Of a stretch of 33,627 bases of DNA, positions 1-7,808 are shown piece by piece. Below the pieces are notes generated by a model. The model had not been told where the DNA came from and searched no databases. It saw only the letters and a list, made by a program, of their open reading frames with translations. Within the stretch, counting starts at the first letter, position 1. Each line of letters starts with the position of its first letter. Origin of the DNA: Caballeronia udeis. GTDB taxonomy: Bacteria > Pseudomonadota > Gammaproteobacteria > Burkholderiales > Burkholderiaceae. The position numbers and the translations under genes were made by a program. The DNA is taken from contig NZ_FCOK02000097.1 in assembly GCF_001544555.2 (NCBI RefSeq), positions 1 through 33,627 on the forward strand, written 5' to 3'.

Positions 1-79
1 GATCCTCGCGGTATCGCTGGATCAGGCAGCGCTCGAAGCAATGCCGGTCAATGAATACGTTGATTTGTACGTGATTTAG
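1..79 (+). CDS. 3' end of an upstream gene, possibly MmgE/PrpD family (partial)
   Basis: An open frame enters from the left edge and stops at TAG 77-79. Its last residues read EAMPVNEYVDLYVI. The frame agrees with the high-GC coding style around it, and the stop lies 71 bases before acnA on the same strand. From memory, MmgE/PrpD (2-methylcitrate dehydratase-like) proteins end in a similar hydrophobic VDLF/VDLYVI tail, and such a gene precedes acnA in some Burkholderia. Twenty-five residues cannot settle the family, so the identity is an inference. No terminator is visible between it and acnA, so they may share a transcript. Confidence 0.45.
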   Translation, partial: ILAVSLDQAALEAMPVNEYVDLYVI

Positions 80-150
80 TCAGCATTCGTCACCCGTTTT
101 TAGATCACACGTTTCGAAGGTATTTCCTCGTTTAAACCAAGGAAAAAAAC

Positions 151-2868
151 ATGGCCCACAATCTCCACAAAACGCTCAAGGAATTCGACAGCGGTTCCGG
201 CAAAGGCAAGTACTACTCGTTGCCCGCGCTCGGAAAGGCGCTGAACGTCAAGATCGAACGCCTCCCGGTGTCGATCCGCATCGTGCTCGAATCGGTGCTG
301 CGCAACTACGACGGCAAGAAGATCGGCGAAGAACACATCAAGCAACTGGCGAACTGGAAGCCGGTCGCGGATCGTACCGATGAAATCCCGTTCGTCGTCT
401 CGCGCGTCGTGCTGCAGGATTTCACCGGCGTGCCGCTGCTCGCCGATATTGCAGCCATGCGTGGCGTTGCGAAGCGTGCAGGCAAGGACCCGAAGGCAAT
501 CGAGCCGCTCGTGCCGGTCGACCTGGTGGTCGATCACTCGGTGCAGATCGATTACTTCCGTCAGAAAGACGCGCTCGACCTGAACATGAAGCTGGAATTC
601 CAGCGCAATAACGAGCGCTACCAGTTCATGAAGTGGGGCATGCAAGCCTTCGATACGTTCAAGGTCGTGCCCCCGGGCGTGGGCATTGTCCACCAGGTGA
701 ACCTGGAATACCTGGCGCGTGGCGTGCACAAGAAGTCGGTCGACGGCGACACGGTGTATTACCCGGACACGCTCGTCGGCACGGACAGCCACACGACCAT
801 GATCAATGGTATTGGCGTGGTGGGCTGGGGCGTGGGCGGGATTGAAGCTGAAGCCGGCATGCTCGGCCAACCGGTGTATTTCCTGACGCCGGACGTGGTG
901 GGCGTGGAACTGAAGGGCAAGATTCGCGAAGGCGTGACGGCAACCGACCTGGTGCTGACCGTTACCGAAATGCTGCGTAAAGAGAAGGTCGTCGGCAAGT
1001 TCGTCGAGTTCTTCGGCGAAGGCACGAAGTCGCTGTCGCTGCCGGACCGCGCGACCATCGGCAACATGGCGCCGGAATACGGTGCAACCATGGGCTTCTT
1101 CCCGGTCGATGAAAAAACCATCGACTACTTCAAGGGCACGGGCCGCACCGAAGCCGAAATCAAGGCGTTCGAAGCCTATTTCAAGGCGCAAAACCTGTTC
1201 GGCGTGCCGAAGGCCGGCGAGATCGACTACACGAAGACCCTGACGCTCGACCTCGGCACGGTTACGCCTTCGCTGGCGGGTCCGAAGCGTCCGCAAGACC
1301 GTATCGAAATCGGCAATGTGAAGTCGAACTTCACCGAGCTGTTTTCGAAGGCTGTCAGCGACAACGGCTTCGGCAAGAAGGCTGCCGATCTGGACAAGCA
1401 ATACACGACCACGAACAAGGTCGATGTGAAGAACGGCGACATCCTGATCGCCGCCATCACGTCGTGCACGAACACGTCGAACCCGAGCGTCCTGCTGGCC
1501 GCCGGTCTGCTGGCCAAGAAGGCTGTGGAAGCGGGTTTGACCGTTGCACCGCACATCAAGACGTCGTTGGCGCCGGGATCGCGGATCGTCACGGAATACC
1601 TGACGAAGACCAACCTGCTGACCTACCTCGACCAGCTCGGCTTCACGCTGGCCGCGTACGGCTGCACGACATGTATTGGCAACGCGGGCGACCTGACGCC
1701 GGAACTGAACGACGCGATCACGAAGAACGACATCGTGGCAGCCGCCGTGCTGTCCGGTAACCGTAACTTCGAAGCGCGTATTCACCCGAACATCCGCGCC
1801 AACTTCCTGGCTTCGCCGCCGCTGGTCGTGGCTTACGCCATTGCCGGGAACATGACGGTCGACCTGATGACGGAACCGGTCGGCAAGGGCAAGAACGGCA
1901 AGGACATCTTCCTCGGCGACATCTGGCCGACGAGCGAAGAAGTCAACGCGCTGCTGAAGTACGCGCTGGACGCCGATGCGTTCCGCAAGAACTACGCCGA
2001 ACTCACGAAGACCGGCGACTTGTGGAGCAAGATCGAAGGCGAAGCGGGCCAGGTGTATGACTGGCCGAAGTCCACTTACATTGCCGAGCCGCCGTTCTTC
2101 GGCAAGGACTTTTCGATGACGCCGGCCGACAGCATTCCGGCCGTCAAGGGCGCACGTCCGCTGGGCATTTTCGGTGACTCGGTCACGACCGACCACATCA
2201 GCCCGGCTGGTTCGATCAAGGAAAGCTCGCCGGCAGGCGTGTGGCTGAAGGCGAACGGCGTGCAGAAAGCCGACTTCAACAGCTACGGCTCGCGTCGCGG
2301 CAATCATGACGTGATGATGCGCGGCACCTTCGCGAACGTGCGGATCAAGAACCTGATGATCCCGCTGAAGGAAGACGGTTCGCGCGTGGAAGGCGGTCTG
2401 ACGATATTCCAGCCGAGCGGCGAAGAAATGTCGATCTATGACGCAGCCATGAAGTACATCGACGAAGGCACGCCGACCATTGTGTTTGCCGGCGAAGAGT
2501 ACGGCACGGGTTCGTCGCGTGACTGGGCCGCCAAGGGCACGCAATTGCTCGGCGTGAAGGTTGTCGTGGCGCGCAGCTTCGAGCGGATCCATCGTTCGAA
2601 CCTGGTCGGCATGGGCGTGTTGCCGCTGCAGTTCAAGGGCACGGACAGCGTCCAGTCACTGAACATCACGGGCGAAGAAACGTTCGATATCGAAGGCCTT
2701 ACGTCCGATATCAAGCCGCAGCAGGAAGTGACGCTCGTGATCCATCGCAAGGATGGCAGCGAGCAGCGCGTGACGGTGTTGCTGCGTATCGATACGCCGA
2801 TTGAAGTGGATTACTACAAGCACGGCGGGATCCTGCCGTTCGTGCTGCGCTCGCTGCTGGCAGCGTAA
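151..2868 (+). CDS. acnA: Aconitate hydratase A (AcnA/IRP1 type)
   Basis: Cytosolic [4Fe-4S] enzyme that interconverts citrate and isocitrate in the TCA cycle; relatives also hydrate 2-methyl-cis-aconitate. The 905-residue length is normal for the AcnA/IRP1 type. The three cluster ligands are visible: Cys439 in SCTNTSNPS, then Cys505 and Cys508 in GCTTCIGNAG. The swivel domain carries the typical SYGSRRGNHDVMMRG segment and later FAGEEYGTGSSRDWAAKG. The ATG at 151 follows an AAGGA-like ribosome site about ten bases upstream, and the protein begins at the usual family N-terminus (MAHNLHKTLKEF). The gene is followed by stem-loops at 2905-2931 and 2941-2965. A preceding partial gene on the same strand may be cotranscribed. 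Long reverse-strand reading frames inside it are codon-bias shadows. The assignment is secure; whether it is the main or a second aconitase cannot be told here. Confidence 0.97.
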   Translation: MAHNLHKTLKEFDSGSGKGKYYSLPALGKALNVKIERLPVSIRIVLESVLRNYDGKKIGEEHIKQLANWKPVADRTDEIPFVVSRVVLQDFTGVPLLADIAAMRGVAKRAGKDPKAIEPLVPVDLVVDHSVQIDYFRQKDALDLNMKLEFQRNNERYQFMKWGMQAFDTFKVVPPGVGIVHQVNLEYLARGVHKKSVDGDTVYYPDTLVGTDSHTTMINGIGVVGWGVGGIEAEAGMLGQPVYFLTPDVVGVELKGKIREGVTATDLVLTVTEMLRKEKVVGKFVEFFGEGTKSLSLPDRATIGNMAPEYGATMGFFPVDEKTIDYFKGTGRTEAEIKAFEAYFKAQNLFGVPKAGEIDYTKTLTLDLGTVTPSLAGPKRPQDRIEIGNVKSNFTELFSKAVSDNGFGKKAADLDKQYTTTNKVDVKNGDILIAAITSCTNTSNPSVLLAAGLLAKKAVEAGLTVAPHIKTSLAPGSRIVTEYLTKTNLLTYLDQLGFTLAAYGCTTCIGNAGDLTPELNDAITKNDIVAAAVLSGNRNFEARIHPNIRANFLASPPLVVAYAIAGNMTVDLMTEPVGKGKNGKDIFLGDIWPTSEEVNALLKYALDADAFRKNYAELTKTGDLWSKIEGEAGQVYDWPKSTYIAEPPFFGKDFSMTPADSIPAVKGARPLGIFGDSVTTDHISPAGSIKESSPAGVWLKANGVQKADFNSYGSRRGNHDVMMRGTFANVRIKNLMIPLKEDGSRVEGGLTIFQPSGEEMSIYDAAMKYIDEGTPTIVFAGEEYGTGSSRDWAAKGTQLLGVKVVVARSFERIHRSNLVGMGVLPLQFKGTDSVQSLNITGEETFDIEGLTSDIKPQQEVTLVIHRKDGSEQRVTVLLRIDTPIEVDYYKHGGILPFVLRSLLAA

Positions 2869-2904
2869 GTTTTCCGCTTTTCCGCGGTAGCTTTTTGCAG
2901 GTGA

Positions 2905-2931
2905 CCGCGCCCTTTTGAGATCAGGGCGCGG
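2905..2931 (+). terminator. Stem-loop just after acnA
   Basis: A perfect 9-bp stem (CCGCGCCCT at 2905-2913 with AGGGCGCGG at 2923-2931) encloses a 9-base loop. No T-run follows directly, so alone it is not a classical intrinsic terminator. It lies only 10 bases ahead of a proper one and may protect the mRNA 3' end or aid termination. Confidence 0.5.
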
Positions 2932-2940
2932 GAACGTTGA

Positions 2941-2965
2941 ACCCGGCTTCGGCCGGGTTTTTTTT
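2941..2965 (+). terminator. Intrinsic terminator of acnA
   Basis: Stem ACCCGGC (2941-2947) and GCCGGGT (2952-2958) with a stable TTCG tetraloop is followed by an uninterrupted T-run to 2965. This is a textbook rho-independent terminator 70-100 bases beyond the acnA stop. Confidence 0.9.
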
Positions 2966-3008
2966 CGCGTCTTGGTCCAGCCTAAAAACCCGGACGAAAA
3001 CTAACAGC

Positions 3009-3046
3009 AAAAAAAAAGCGACGCGGCCGAAGCCGCGTCGCGTTTT
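3009..3046. terminator. Bidirectional intrinsic terminator between convergent genes
   Basis: A 10-bp GC-rich stem (3018-3027 with 3032-3041) with a CGAA loop has an A-run on its left (3009-3017) and a T-run on its right (3042-3046). Read from either strand it is a hairpin followed by U residues. It sits 26 bases past the stop of the minus-strand dehydrogenase and backs up the acnA terminator from the other side. Confidence 0.85.
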
Positions 3047-3071
3047 TACCTGAAGCTACCTGCTATTCGTC

Positions 3072-4520
3072 TTACCGCGCCTCGCTCACAAACTTCGTCA
3101 CGAGATACGCTTCCATGGCTTCGCTGCCGCCTTCCGAGCCGTAGCCCGAATCCTTCACGCCGCCAAACGGCGTTTCCGGAATTCCGAGCCCATGGTGGTT
3201 GATCGACACCATGCCGCTTTCAATGTCCTCGCCCACCACCGCCGACGTCGCGCTCGAGCGCGTGTACGCATACGCTGCCAGGCCATACGGGAGACGGTTC
3301 GCTTCCACAATCGCTTCGTCGTAAGACTTGAAGGTCGAAATCGGTGCGATTGGGCCGAACGGTTCTTCCGTCATGATGCGGGCCGACATCGGCACATTGG
3401 CGAGCACCGTCGGCGCAAAGAAATAGCCTTCACGGCCGATGCGTTCTCCACCCGTCAGCACCTTGGCGCCCTGTTCCACCGCATCGGCGACCAGACGTTC
3501 CATCGCCTGCAGGCGGCGGCCGTTGGCAAGCGCTCCCATTTGCACGCCTTCTTCCAGGCCGTTGCCGACCTTGAGCTTCTTCGTCGTCGCGACGAAATGC
3601 TCCGTGAATTCCTCGTAAGCGGATTCCTCGACGATAAAACGCGTCGGAGAAATGCACACCTGACCGGCATTACGGAACTTGGCGCTGGCCAGAAGCTTGG
3701 CTGCGCGCGGGATGTCGGCGTCGGCGAAAACCAGCGCGGGGGCGTGGCCGCCGAGTTCCATCGTGGCGCGTTTCATGTGCTCGCCGGCCATCGCGGCCAG
3801 CAACTTGCCGACTGCGGTCGAGCCCGTGAACGAGATCTTGCGGATCAGCGGATGCGCGATCAGAAACTTCGAGACGTCGGCGGGCACGCCGAACACGAGG
3901 TTCAGCACGCCGGCGGGCAACCCTGCGTCGATATAAGCCTGAACCAGCGCCGCGCAGCTTGCCGGCGTTTCTTCCGGTCCTTTCAGGACCACCGAGCACC
4001 CTGCCGCGAGCGCCGCCGACACCTTGCGCACGGCCTGATTGATCGGGAAATTCCACGGCGTGAAGGCGGCCACCGGGCCGACCGGCTCACGCGTCACGAT
4101 CTGGCGCACATTGCCGGCACGCGCCGGGATCACGCGGCCGTACGTGCGGCGCGCTTCTTCAGCGAACCAGTCGATGGTGTCCGCTGCGCCCAGCACTTCA
4201 ATGCGCGATTCGACCAGCGGCTTGCCCTGCTCCATGGTCATGATCGCGGCCACTTCCTCGGCGCGGTCGCGCAGGTTCTGCGCGGCACGGCGCATCAGCT
4301 TGCTGCGATCGAATGCCGATACCTTGCGCCATGCCGCAAAACCGCGTCCGGCGGCTTCGGCAGCGTCGGCGAGATGCTGTTCGCTTGCCAGCGAGAGACG
4401 GCCGATTTCCGCTTCCGTCGCCGGATTGACGACGGCGGTGTCGCGGCTGCCCGCGCGCCATGCGCCGTCAATGTACAACTGCGTGTTCGGGTAATGACGC
4501 GAAAGAGTGCTGTCGCTCAT
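3072..4520 (-). CDS. NAD(P)-dependent semialdehyde dehydrogenase (alpha-ketoglutaric semialdehyde or succinate semialdehyde type)
   Basis: Aldehyde dehydrogenase superfamily, 482 residues, cytosolic. Catalytic Cys289 lies in NAGQVCISPTR and the general base Glu255 in MELGGHAP. The start at 4520 (MSDSTLSRHY) is chosen because AGGAG lies about seven bases upstream; the frame runs open to 4619, but the extra 33 residues are unlike the family. Automatic pipelines would likely call it GabD (succinate semialdehyde to succinate). The motifs NAGQVCISPTR, KVGNGLEEG and the GVKDSGYGSEGG ending instead recall, from memory, the type I alpha-ketoglutaric semialdehyde dehydrogenase of pentose and uronate pathways (Azospirillum AraE); GabD usually has NAGQTCVCANR. 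No sugar-acid genes are nearby to decide. It ends near a bidirectional terminator and is divergent from a membrane protein gene. Confidence 0.9.
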   Translation of the reverse strand: MSDSTLSRHYPNTQLYIDGAWRAGSRDTAVVNPATEAEIGRLSLASEQHLADAAEAAGRGFAAWRKVSAFDRSKLMRRAAQNLRDRAEEVAAIMTMEQGKPLVESRIEVLGAADTIDWFAEEARRTYGRVIPARAGNVRQIVTREPVGPVAAFTPWNFPINQAVRKVSAALAAGCSVVLKGPEETPASCAALVQAYIDAGLPAGVLNLVFGVPADVSKFLIAHPLIRKISFTGSTAVGKLLAAMAGEHMKRATMELGGHAPALVFADADIPRAAKLLASAKFRNAGQVCISPTRFIVEESAYEEFTEHFVATTKKLKVGNGLEEGVQMGALANGRRLQAMERLVADAVEQGAKVLTGGERIGREGYFFAPTVLANVPMSARIMTEEPFGPIAPISTFKSYDEAIVEANRLPYGLAAYAYTRSSATSAVVGEDIESGMVSINHHGLGIPETPFGGVKDSGYGSEGGSEAMEAYLVTKFVSEAR

Positions 4521-4804
4521 GCTTGGCTCCTGATGTCCGTGGTGGTCGCGGTTATTGGGGAAACTGCCGCCGGGGCCGGGTCGACATTCTCGACAGTCGA
4601 AACCCGGTGAATTAACCATTTATGGTAACGCGATCACGAGGGTTTTGCTCGCGGCTCTGAATCGGGGCGCTGCCGCGGCTGCAGGGGGCGGTTTTATGTC
4701 GGCTATTGCCCCGGGTTTGAACTTAAACTGACCGCTGCCGGCGGCAAGCCAGCTGCCAGGCGCGAGCCCGACAACCCCGACGGAATTCAGCCGATAAACC
4801 CCTC
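4521..4804. other. Divergent intergenic region with a small ACCA/TGGT dyad
   Basis: This 284-bp gap separates the dehydrogenase and FUSC gene starts and must hold both promoters. The one clear structure is ACCATTTATGGT at 4615-4626, an ACCA/TGGT inverted pair with a 4-base spacer, about 95 bases upstream of the dehydrogenase start. Its size and symmetry resemble operators of GntR- or LacI-type regulators, but no regulator gene is adjacent, so this is a weak inference. No convincing open frame is present. Confidence 0.3.
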
Positions 4805-5851
4805 GTGCTCACGAAAAAACTCACGCCCACGCCCGAACTCCGGCGCTTCGCCCGCACGCTCATCAGTTGCCTGCTCAGCTACGCCGTCGCCAAACTCGCC
4901 ACGCTGCCCGAGCTTTACTGGGCGGTCATCACCACGCTGGTTGTCGTCACGCAGCCGAGTCTCAACCAGGCGCTGAACATCGGCCGCGACCAGATCGTCG
5001 GTGCGGTGATTGGTGGCGTGATCGGCATGGTCGGCTTGTTCGCCATCGTCCGCGGCGCGCAGCCGCTCATCGTGTTCGCCATTGCGCTCCTGCCGCTCGC
5101 CGCACTGGCCGCCTGGCGGCCGACCCTCCGGCTCGCCTGCGTCACGCTCGTCGTCGTTGTGCTGGTTCCGGCAAGCGGCCTGGGCTCGCCGTTCGAACGG
5201 CCGATCGACCGCTTGTGCGAAATACTGATCGGCGCGGGTTCAGCGCTCCTTGTCGCGTTCCTGATGCCAAACCGCGCGATCAATATGGCCCATGACCGCG
5301 CGAGTGAAATCGTCCTCGCGCTGGGCGAACTGATCACGCTGACCCTGCACAAGCCCGGTGACGTGGACAAAGCCGAACTTCTGCATCGGCGTTGCGCGGC
5401 CGCCGAACAGGCACTCGACGAGGCCATCACTGAAGCGGGCCGCGAGCACATCATCGTGCCGGTGAAGCCCACGCGCGGGAACGTGATCGGCAAGGTCGCG
5501 CCCATGCTGACCCGGCTGCATCGGGACGCGCTGTTTCTGGGCCAGGCTTTTGCCGGCGATCCGCAACTCGCGGGGCGACTGAGTGCGGCCAATCGCGATG
5601 CGCTGAACGTCACCGCCGACGCGTTCGCAGAGTCTTCAAAAACATTGGCCGCCACACTCGATGCCGATCACAGCCATCAGGACGAGAACGTCCGGCTCGC
5701 GCGTGCGTCGTTCGAACGACTGAGAACGGCATCGAACAACGCATGCGAAACGATGGAGAAAAACACCGTCCTGCCTTTCGTGATGAACCTGCTGGTCCAG
5801 GATTTCGGGGATCTGATCGCGACGGTGGAAGTGCTGGATAAACGGGGGTAG
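4805..5851 (+). CDS. Small FUSC-family inner-membrane protein
   Basis: A 348-residue membrane protein with about six hydrophobic segments in its first 160 residues (around 15-32, 36-50, 60-80, 85-105, 110-125 and 138-155), then a soluble, probably cytosolic, alpha-helical half. This half-size layout fits the FUSC/aromatic-acid-exporter superfamily (fusaric acid resistance, AaeB-like), whose members are thought to export aromatic carboxylic acids. The segment YWAVITTLVVVTQPSLNQAL is characteristic. The start is GTG at 4805; no strong ribosome site precedes it, so the exact start is uncertain. It stands alone, divergent from the semialdehyde dehydrogenase. The HlyD-like partner usual for AaeAB exporters is not adjacent. 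Substrate unknown. Confidence 0.8.
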   Translation: MLTKKLTPTPELRRFARTLISCLLSYAVAKLATLPELYWAVITTLVVVTQPSLNQALNIGRDQIVGAVIGGVIGMVGLFAIVRGAQPLIVFAIALLPLAALAAWRPTLRLACVTLVVVVLVPASGLGSPFERPIDRLCEILIGAGSALLVAFLMPNRAINMAHDRASEIVLALGELITLTLHKPGDVDKAELLHRRCAAAEQALDEAITEAGREHIIVPVKPTRGNVIGKVAPMLTRLHRDALFLGQAFAGDPQLAGRLSAANRDALNVTADAFAESSKTLAATLDADHSHQDENVRLARASFERLRTASNNACETMEKNTVLPFVMNLLVQDFGDLIATVEVLDKRG

Positions 5852-6093
5852 GAAAGGAGCGGGCACTCCACAGGTCCGCCATGGACCAAGTCAGCAAATC
5901 TCGTCGCCACCGCCCTACAGAACGCCCATCGGGCAACGCATACGCACGGCTCGGAGCCGTGCGCCATCTTCCCGCCATCTCGCGGCCATCTTGACGCCAC
6001 CGCGGTTGCCTATCATCTGTATCGAACCTGGGCGTAGAACGCCGAAAACCATTTCGGTCCTCTTCTATCCGTGCTTCAACGGGAATTTGACAC
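5852..6093. other. Leader of the pao operon: stem-loop and three phased GCCATCT repeats
   Basis: No gene is present in this 242-bp gap. Two structures stand out. A perfect 9-bp stem (5943-5951 with 5955-5963, loop CGG) has no T-run. It is followed immediately by three identical GCCATCT heptamers starting at 5963, 5974 and 5985, exactly 11 bp apart. The last ends 102 bases before the first pao gene. The spacing of one helical turn would place all three on one face of the DNA, as in a direct-repeat regulator site; this role is an inference. Confidence 0.4.
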
Positions 6094-6762
6094 ATGAACG
6101 ACAAGCCTCAGCAACCAGACACTACTGATGATGAACCGGCGACGCTCTTCGAGCGCGTGACACGCCGCTCTTTTTTGACACGCGTCGGTGCGGCGGGAGT
6201 CGCCGTGAGCACCGGGCAACTTCATTCTCTTGCTCTCGCGGATTCCGACGACGCAGGCCAGAACGGCGCGCCAAGCGACGTCGCGCCGACGGAGAGTGGC
6301 AACGTTCATGTGCGGTTGAACGTCAATGGCACGCTCCATGAACTGAATATCGATCCACGCACCACCCTGCTCGATTGCGTGCGCGAACATCTGCGCCTCA
6401 CCGGCACCAAGAAGGGCTGCGACCACGGCCAGTGCGGCGCGTGCACGGTCCACGTGGATGGCAGGCGGGTGAATTCGTGCCTGAGCCTTGCGGCCACTCA
6501 CGAAGGCGAAGCGATCACCACGATCGAAGGCATTGGACGGCCGGGCAACCTGCATCCGATGCAAGCAGCCTTCGTCGAGCATGACGGCTTCCAATGCGGC
6601 TACTGCACCTCCGGGCAGATCATGTCCGCCGTGGCGCTGCTCAACGAGCCCTACGGCCACAGCGACGAGGACGTCAAGGAAGCGATGAGCGGCAATATCT
6701 GCCGCTGCGGCGCCTATTCGAACATCGTGTCCGCGATCCAGCAAGTTCGCCGGAAAGCCTGA
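6094..6762 (+). CDS. paoA: Aldehyde oxidoreductase 2Fe-2S subunit, Tat-exported (PaoA/YagT-like)
   Basis: Small iron-sulfur subunit of a xanthine-oxidase-family molybdoenzyme that passes electrons from the Moco subunit toward FAD. Residues 24-29 read RRSFLT inside a twin-arginine signal followed by a hydrophobic stretch, so the folded complex should go to the periplasm, as for E. coli PaoABC. The plant-type cluster ligands are Cys109, Cys114, Cys117 and Cys129; the second cluster ligands are Cys168, Cys171, Cys203 and Cys205. The 222-residue length fits PaoA. The gene opens a three-gene operon; only 13 bases separate it from paoB. The ATG at 6094 puts the Tat motif at a normal distance from the N-terminus. 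Only this subunit has a signal, so the others would be exported with it. The physiological aldehyde is unknown. Confidence 0.92.
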   Translation: MNDKPQQPDTTDDEPATLFERVTRRSFLTRVGAAGVAVSTGQLHSLALADSDDAGQNGAPSDVAPTESGNVHVRLNVNGTLHELNIDPRTTLLDCVREHLRLTGTKKGCDHGQCGACTVHVDGRRVNSCLSLAATHEGEAITTIEGIGRPGNLHPMQAAFVEHDGFQCGYCTSGQIMSAVALLNEPYGHSDEDVKEAMSGNICRCGAYSNIVSAIQQVRRKA

Positions 6763-6775
6763 GCGGAGCAAACGA

Positions 6776-7780
6776 ATGGAACACTTTCAGCTCAAGCGCG
6801 CGGCCAATGTCAAACAGGCGCTGGACATGGCAACGACGCAGACCAGTGCAGCCAGCACGCAAGGCACACGCTTTCTGGCCGGAGGCACGACACTGCTCGA
6901 CCTGATGAAGCTCGACGTGGAGCGCCCGACACAGGTCATTGACATCCACCGCCTGCCGCTCGACAAGGTCGAAACGCTCGACGGCGGCGGCGTCACGATA
7001 GGCGCGACGGTGCGCAATGCCGATCTCGCGAATCATCCATCGATCAAGACGCACTATCCCGTGCTGTCCCAGGCGTTGCTCTCGGGCGCCTCGGCGCAGT
7101 TGCGCAACATGGCAACGACCGGCGGCAACCTGCTGCAACGAACACGCTGCGTTTATTTCCGCGATACGCAAACACCCTGCAACAAGCGCGAACCAGGCAG
7201 CGGGTGCTCCGCGATCGACGGCTTCAACCGTAATCTCGCCATCCTCGGGACGAGCGACCACTGCATCGCAACCAATCCGTCGGACATGAATGTCGCCCTG
7301 ACGGCGCTCGAGGCGAGCGTGCACATCGAGAGTCCGCAGGGCAAACGAAGCATCGCCATTGACGACTTTTTCCTGTTGCCCGGCACTACACCTGAACACG
7401 AAACGTCGCTCAATGCCGGCGAGCTGATCACCCACGTAACGCTTCCCGCGCCGATGCCCGGAAATCGCAGCGTCTATCTGAAACTGCGTGACCGTGCTTC
7501 GTACGAGTTTGCGTTGGCGTCGGCCGCGGTCATCGTGACGGTATCGTCCGGCAGGATCGACCACGTCAGGATCGCGCTCGGCGGTGTGGGCGTGAAGCCA
7601 TGGCGCTCACGCGAGGCGGAAGCGGCACTTCTCGGACGCGCACCCGATGCCGCCGCGTTTCGTGCGGCAGCCGAAGCCGCGCTTCAGACAGCCCGCCCGC
7701 AAAGCCAGAACGGCTTCAAGGTCGAACTGGCGAAGCGCTGCATTCAGCACGCACTCATGTTTGCCACCCAGACTGCCTGA
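6776..7780 (+). CDS. paoB: Aldehyde oxidoreductase FAD and 4Fe-4S subunit (PaoB/YagS-like)
   Basis: FAD-binding middle subunit, 334 residues. FLAGGTTLLDLMK near residue 39 is the first flavin-binding loop and MATTGGNLLQRTRC leads into an insertion. That insertion carries Cys125, Cys135, Cys144 and Cys163 (CVYFRD, CNKREPGSGC, HCIATNPSDM). Four cysteines in this arrangement are known in E. coli PaoB to hold an extra [4Fe-4S] cluster, which separates this group from ordinary xanthine dehydrogenases. The ATG at 6776 follows GGAG, 13 bases after the paoA stop. It should take electrons from PaoA and pass them to a soluble acceptor or oxygen. It has no signal peptide, consistent with export by piggy-back on PaoA. 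Confidence 0.92.
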   Translation: MEHFQLKRAANVKQALDMATTQTSAASTQGTRFLAGGTTLLDLMKLDVERPTQVIDIHRLPLDKVETLDGGGVTIGATVRNADLANHPSIKTHYPVLSQALLSGASAQLRNMATTGGNLLQRTRCVYFRDTQTPCNKREPGSGCSAIDGFNRNLAILGTSDHCIATNPSDMNVALTALEASVHIESPQGKRSIAIDDFFLLPGTTPEHETSLNAGELITHVTLPAPMPGNRSVYLKLRDRASYEFALASAAVIVTVSSGRIDHVRIALGGVGVKPWRSREAEAALLGRAPDAAAFRAAAEAALQTARPQSQNGFKVELAKRCIQHALMFATQTA

Positions 7781-7808
7781 CGCGACAACGCGTGGCGCGG
7801 AGAACACT

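Noticed and set aside
100..2592. 830-codon reverse-strand open frame antisense to acnA
   Set aside because: Its protein is Arg/His/Val-rich with no recognisable domain, and acnA on the other strand is unmistakable. It is a codon-bias shadow.
3192..4610. 472-codon plus-strand frame antisense to the semialdehyde dehydrogenase
   Set aside because: Arginine- and histidine-rich shadow of a clear dehydrogenase gene.
7647..7808. Longer N-terminus for the Moco subunit
   Set aside because: This part overlaps paoB, is Arg-rich, and the ATG at 7809 has a ribosome site and the family N-terminus.
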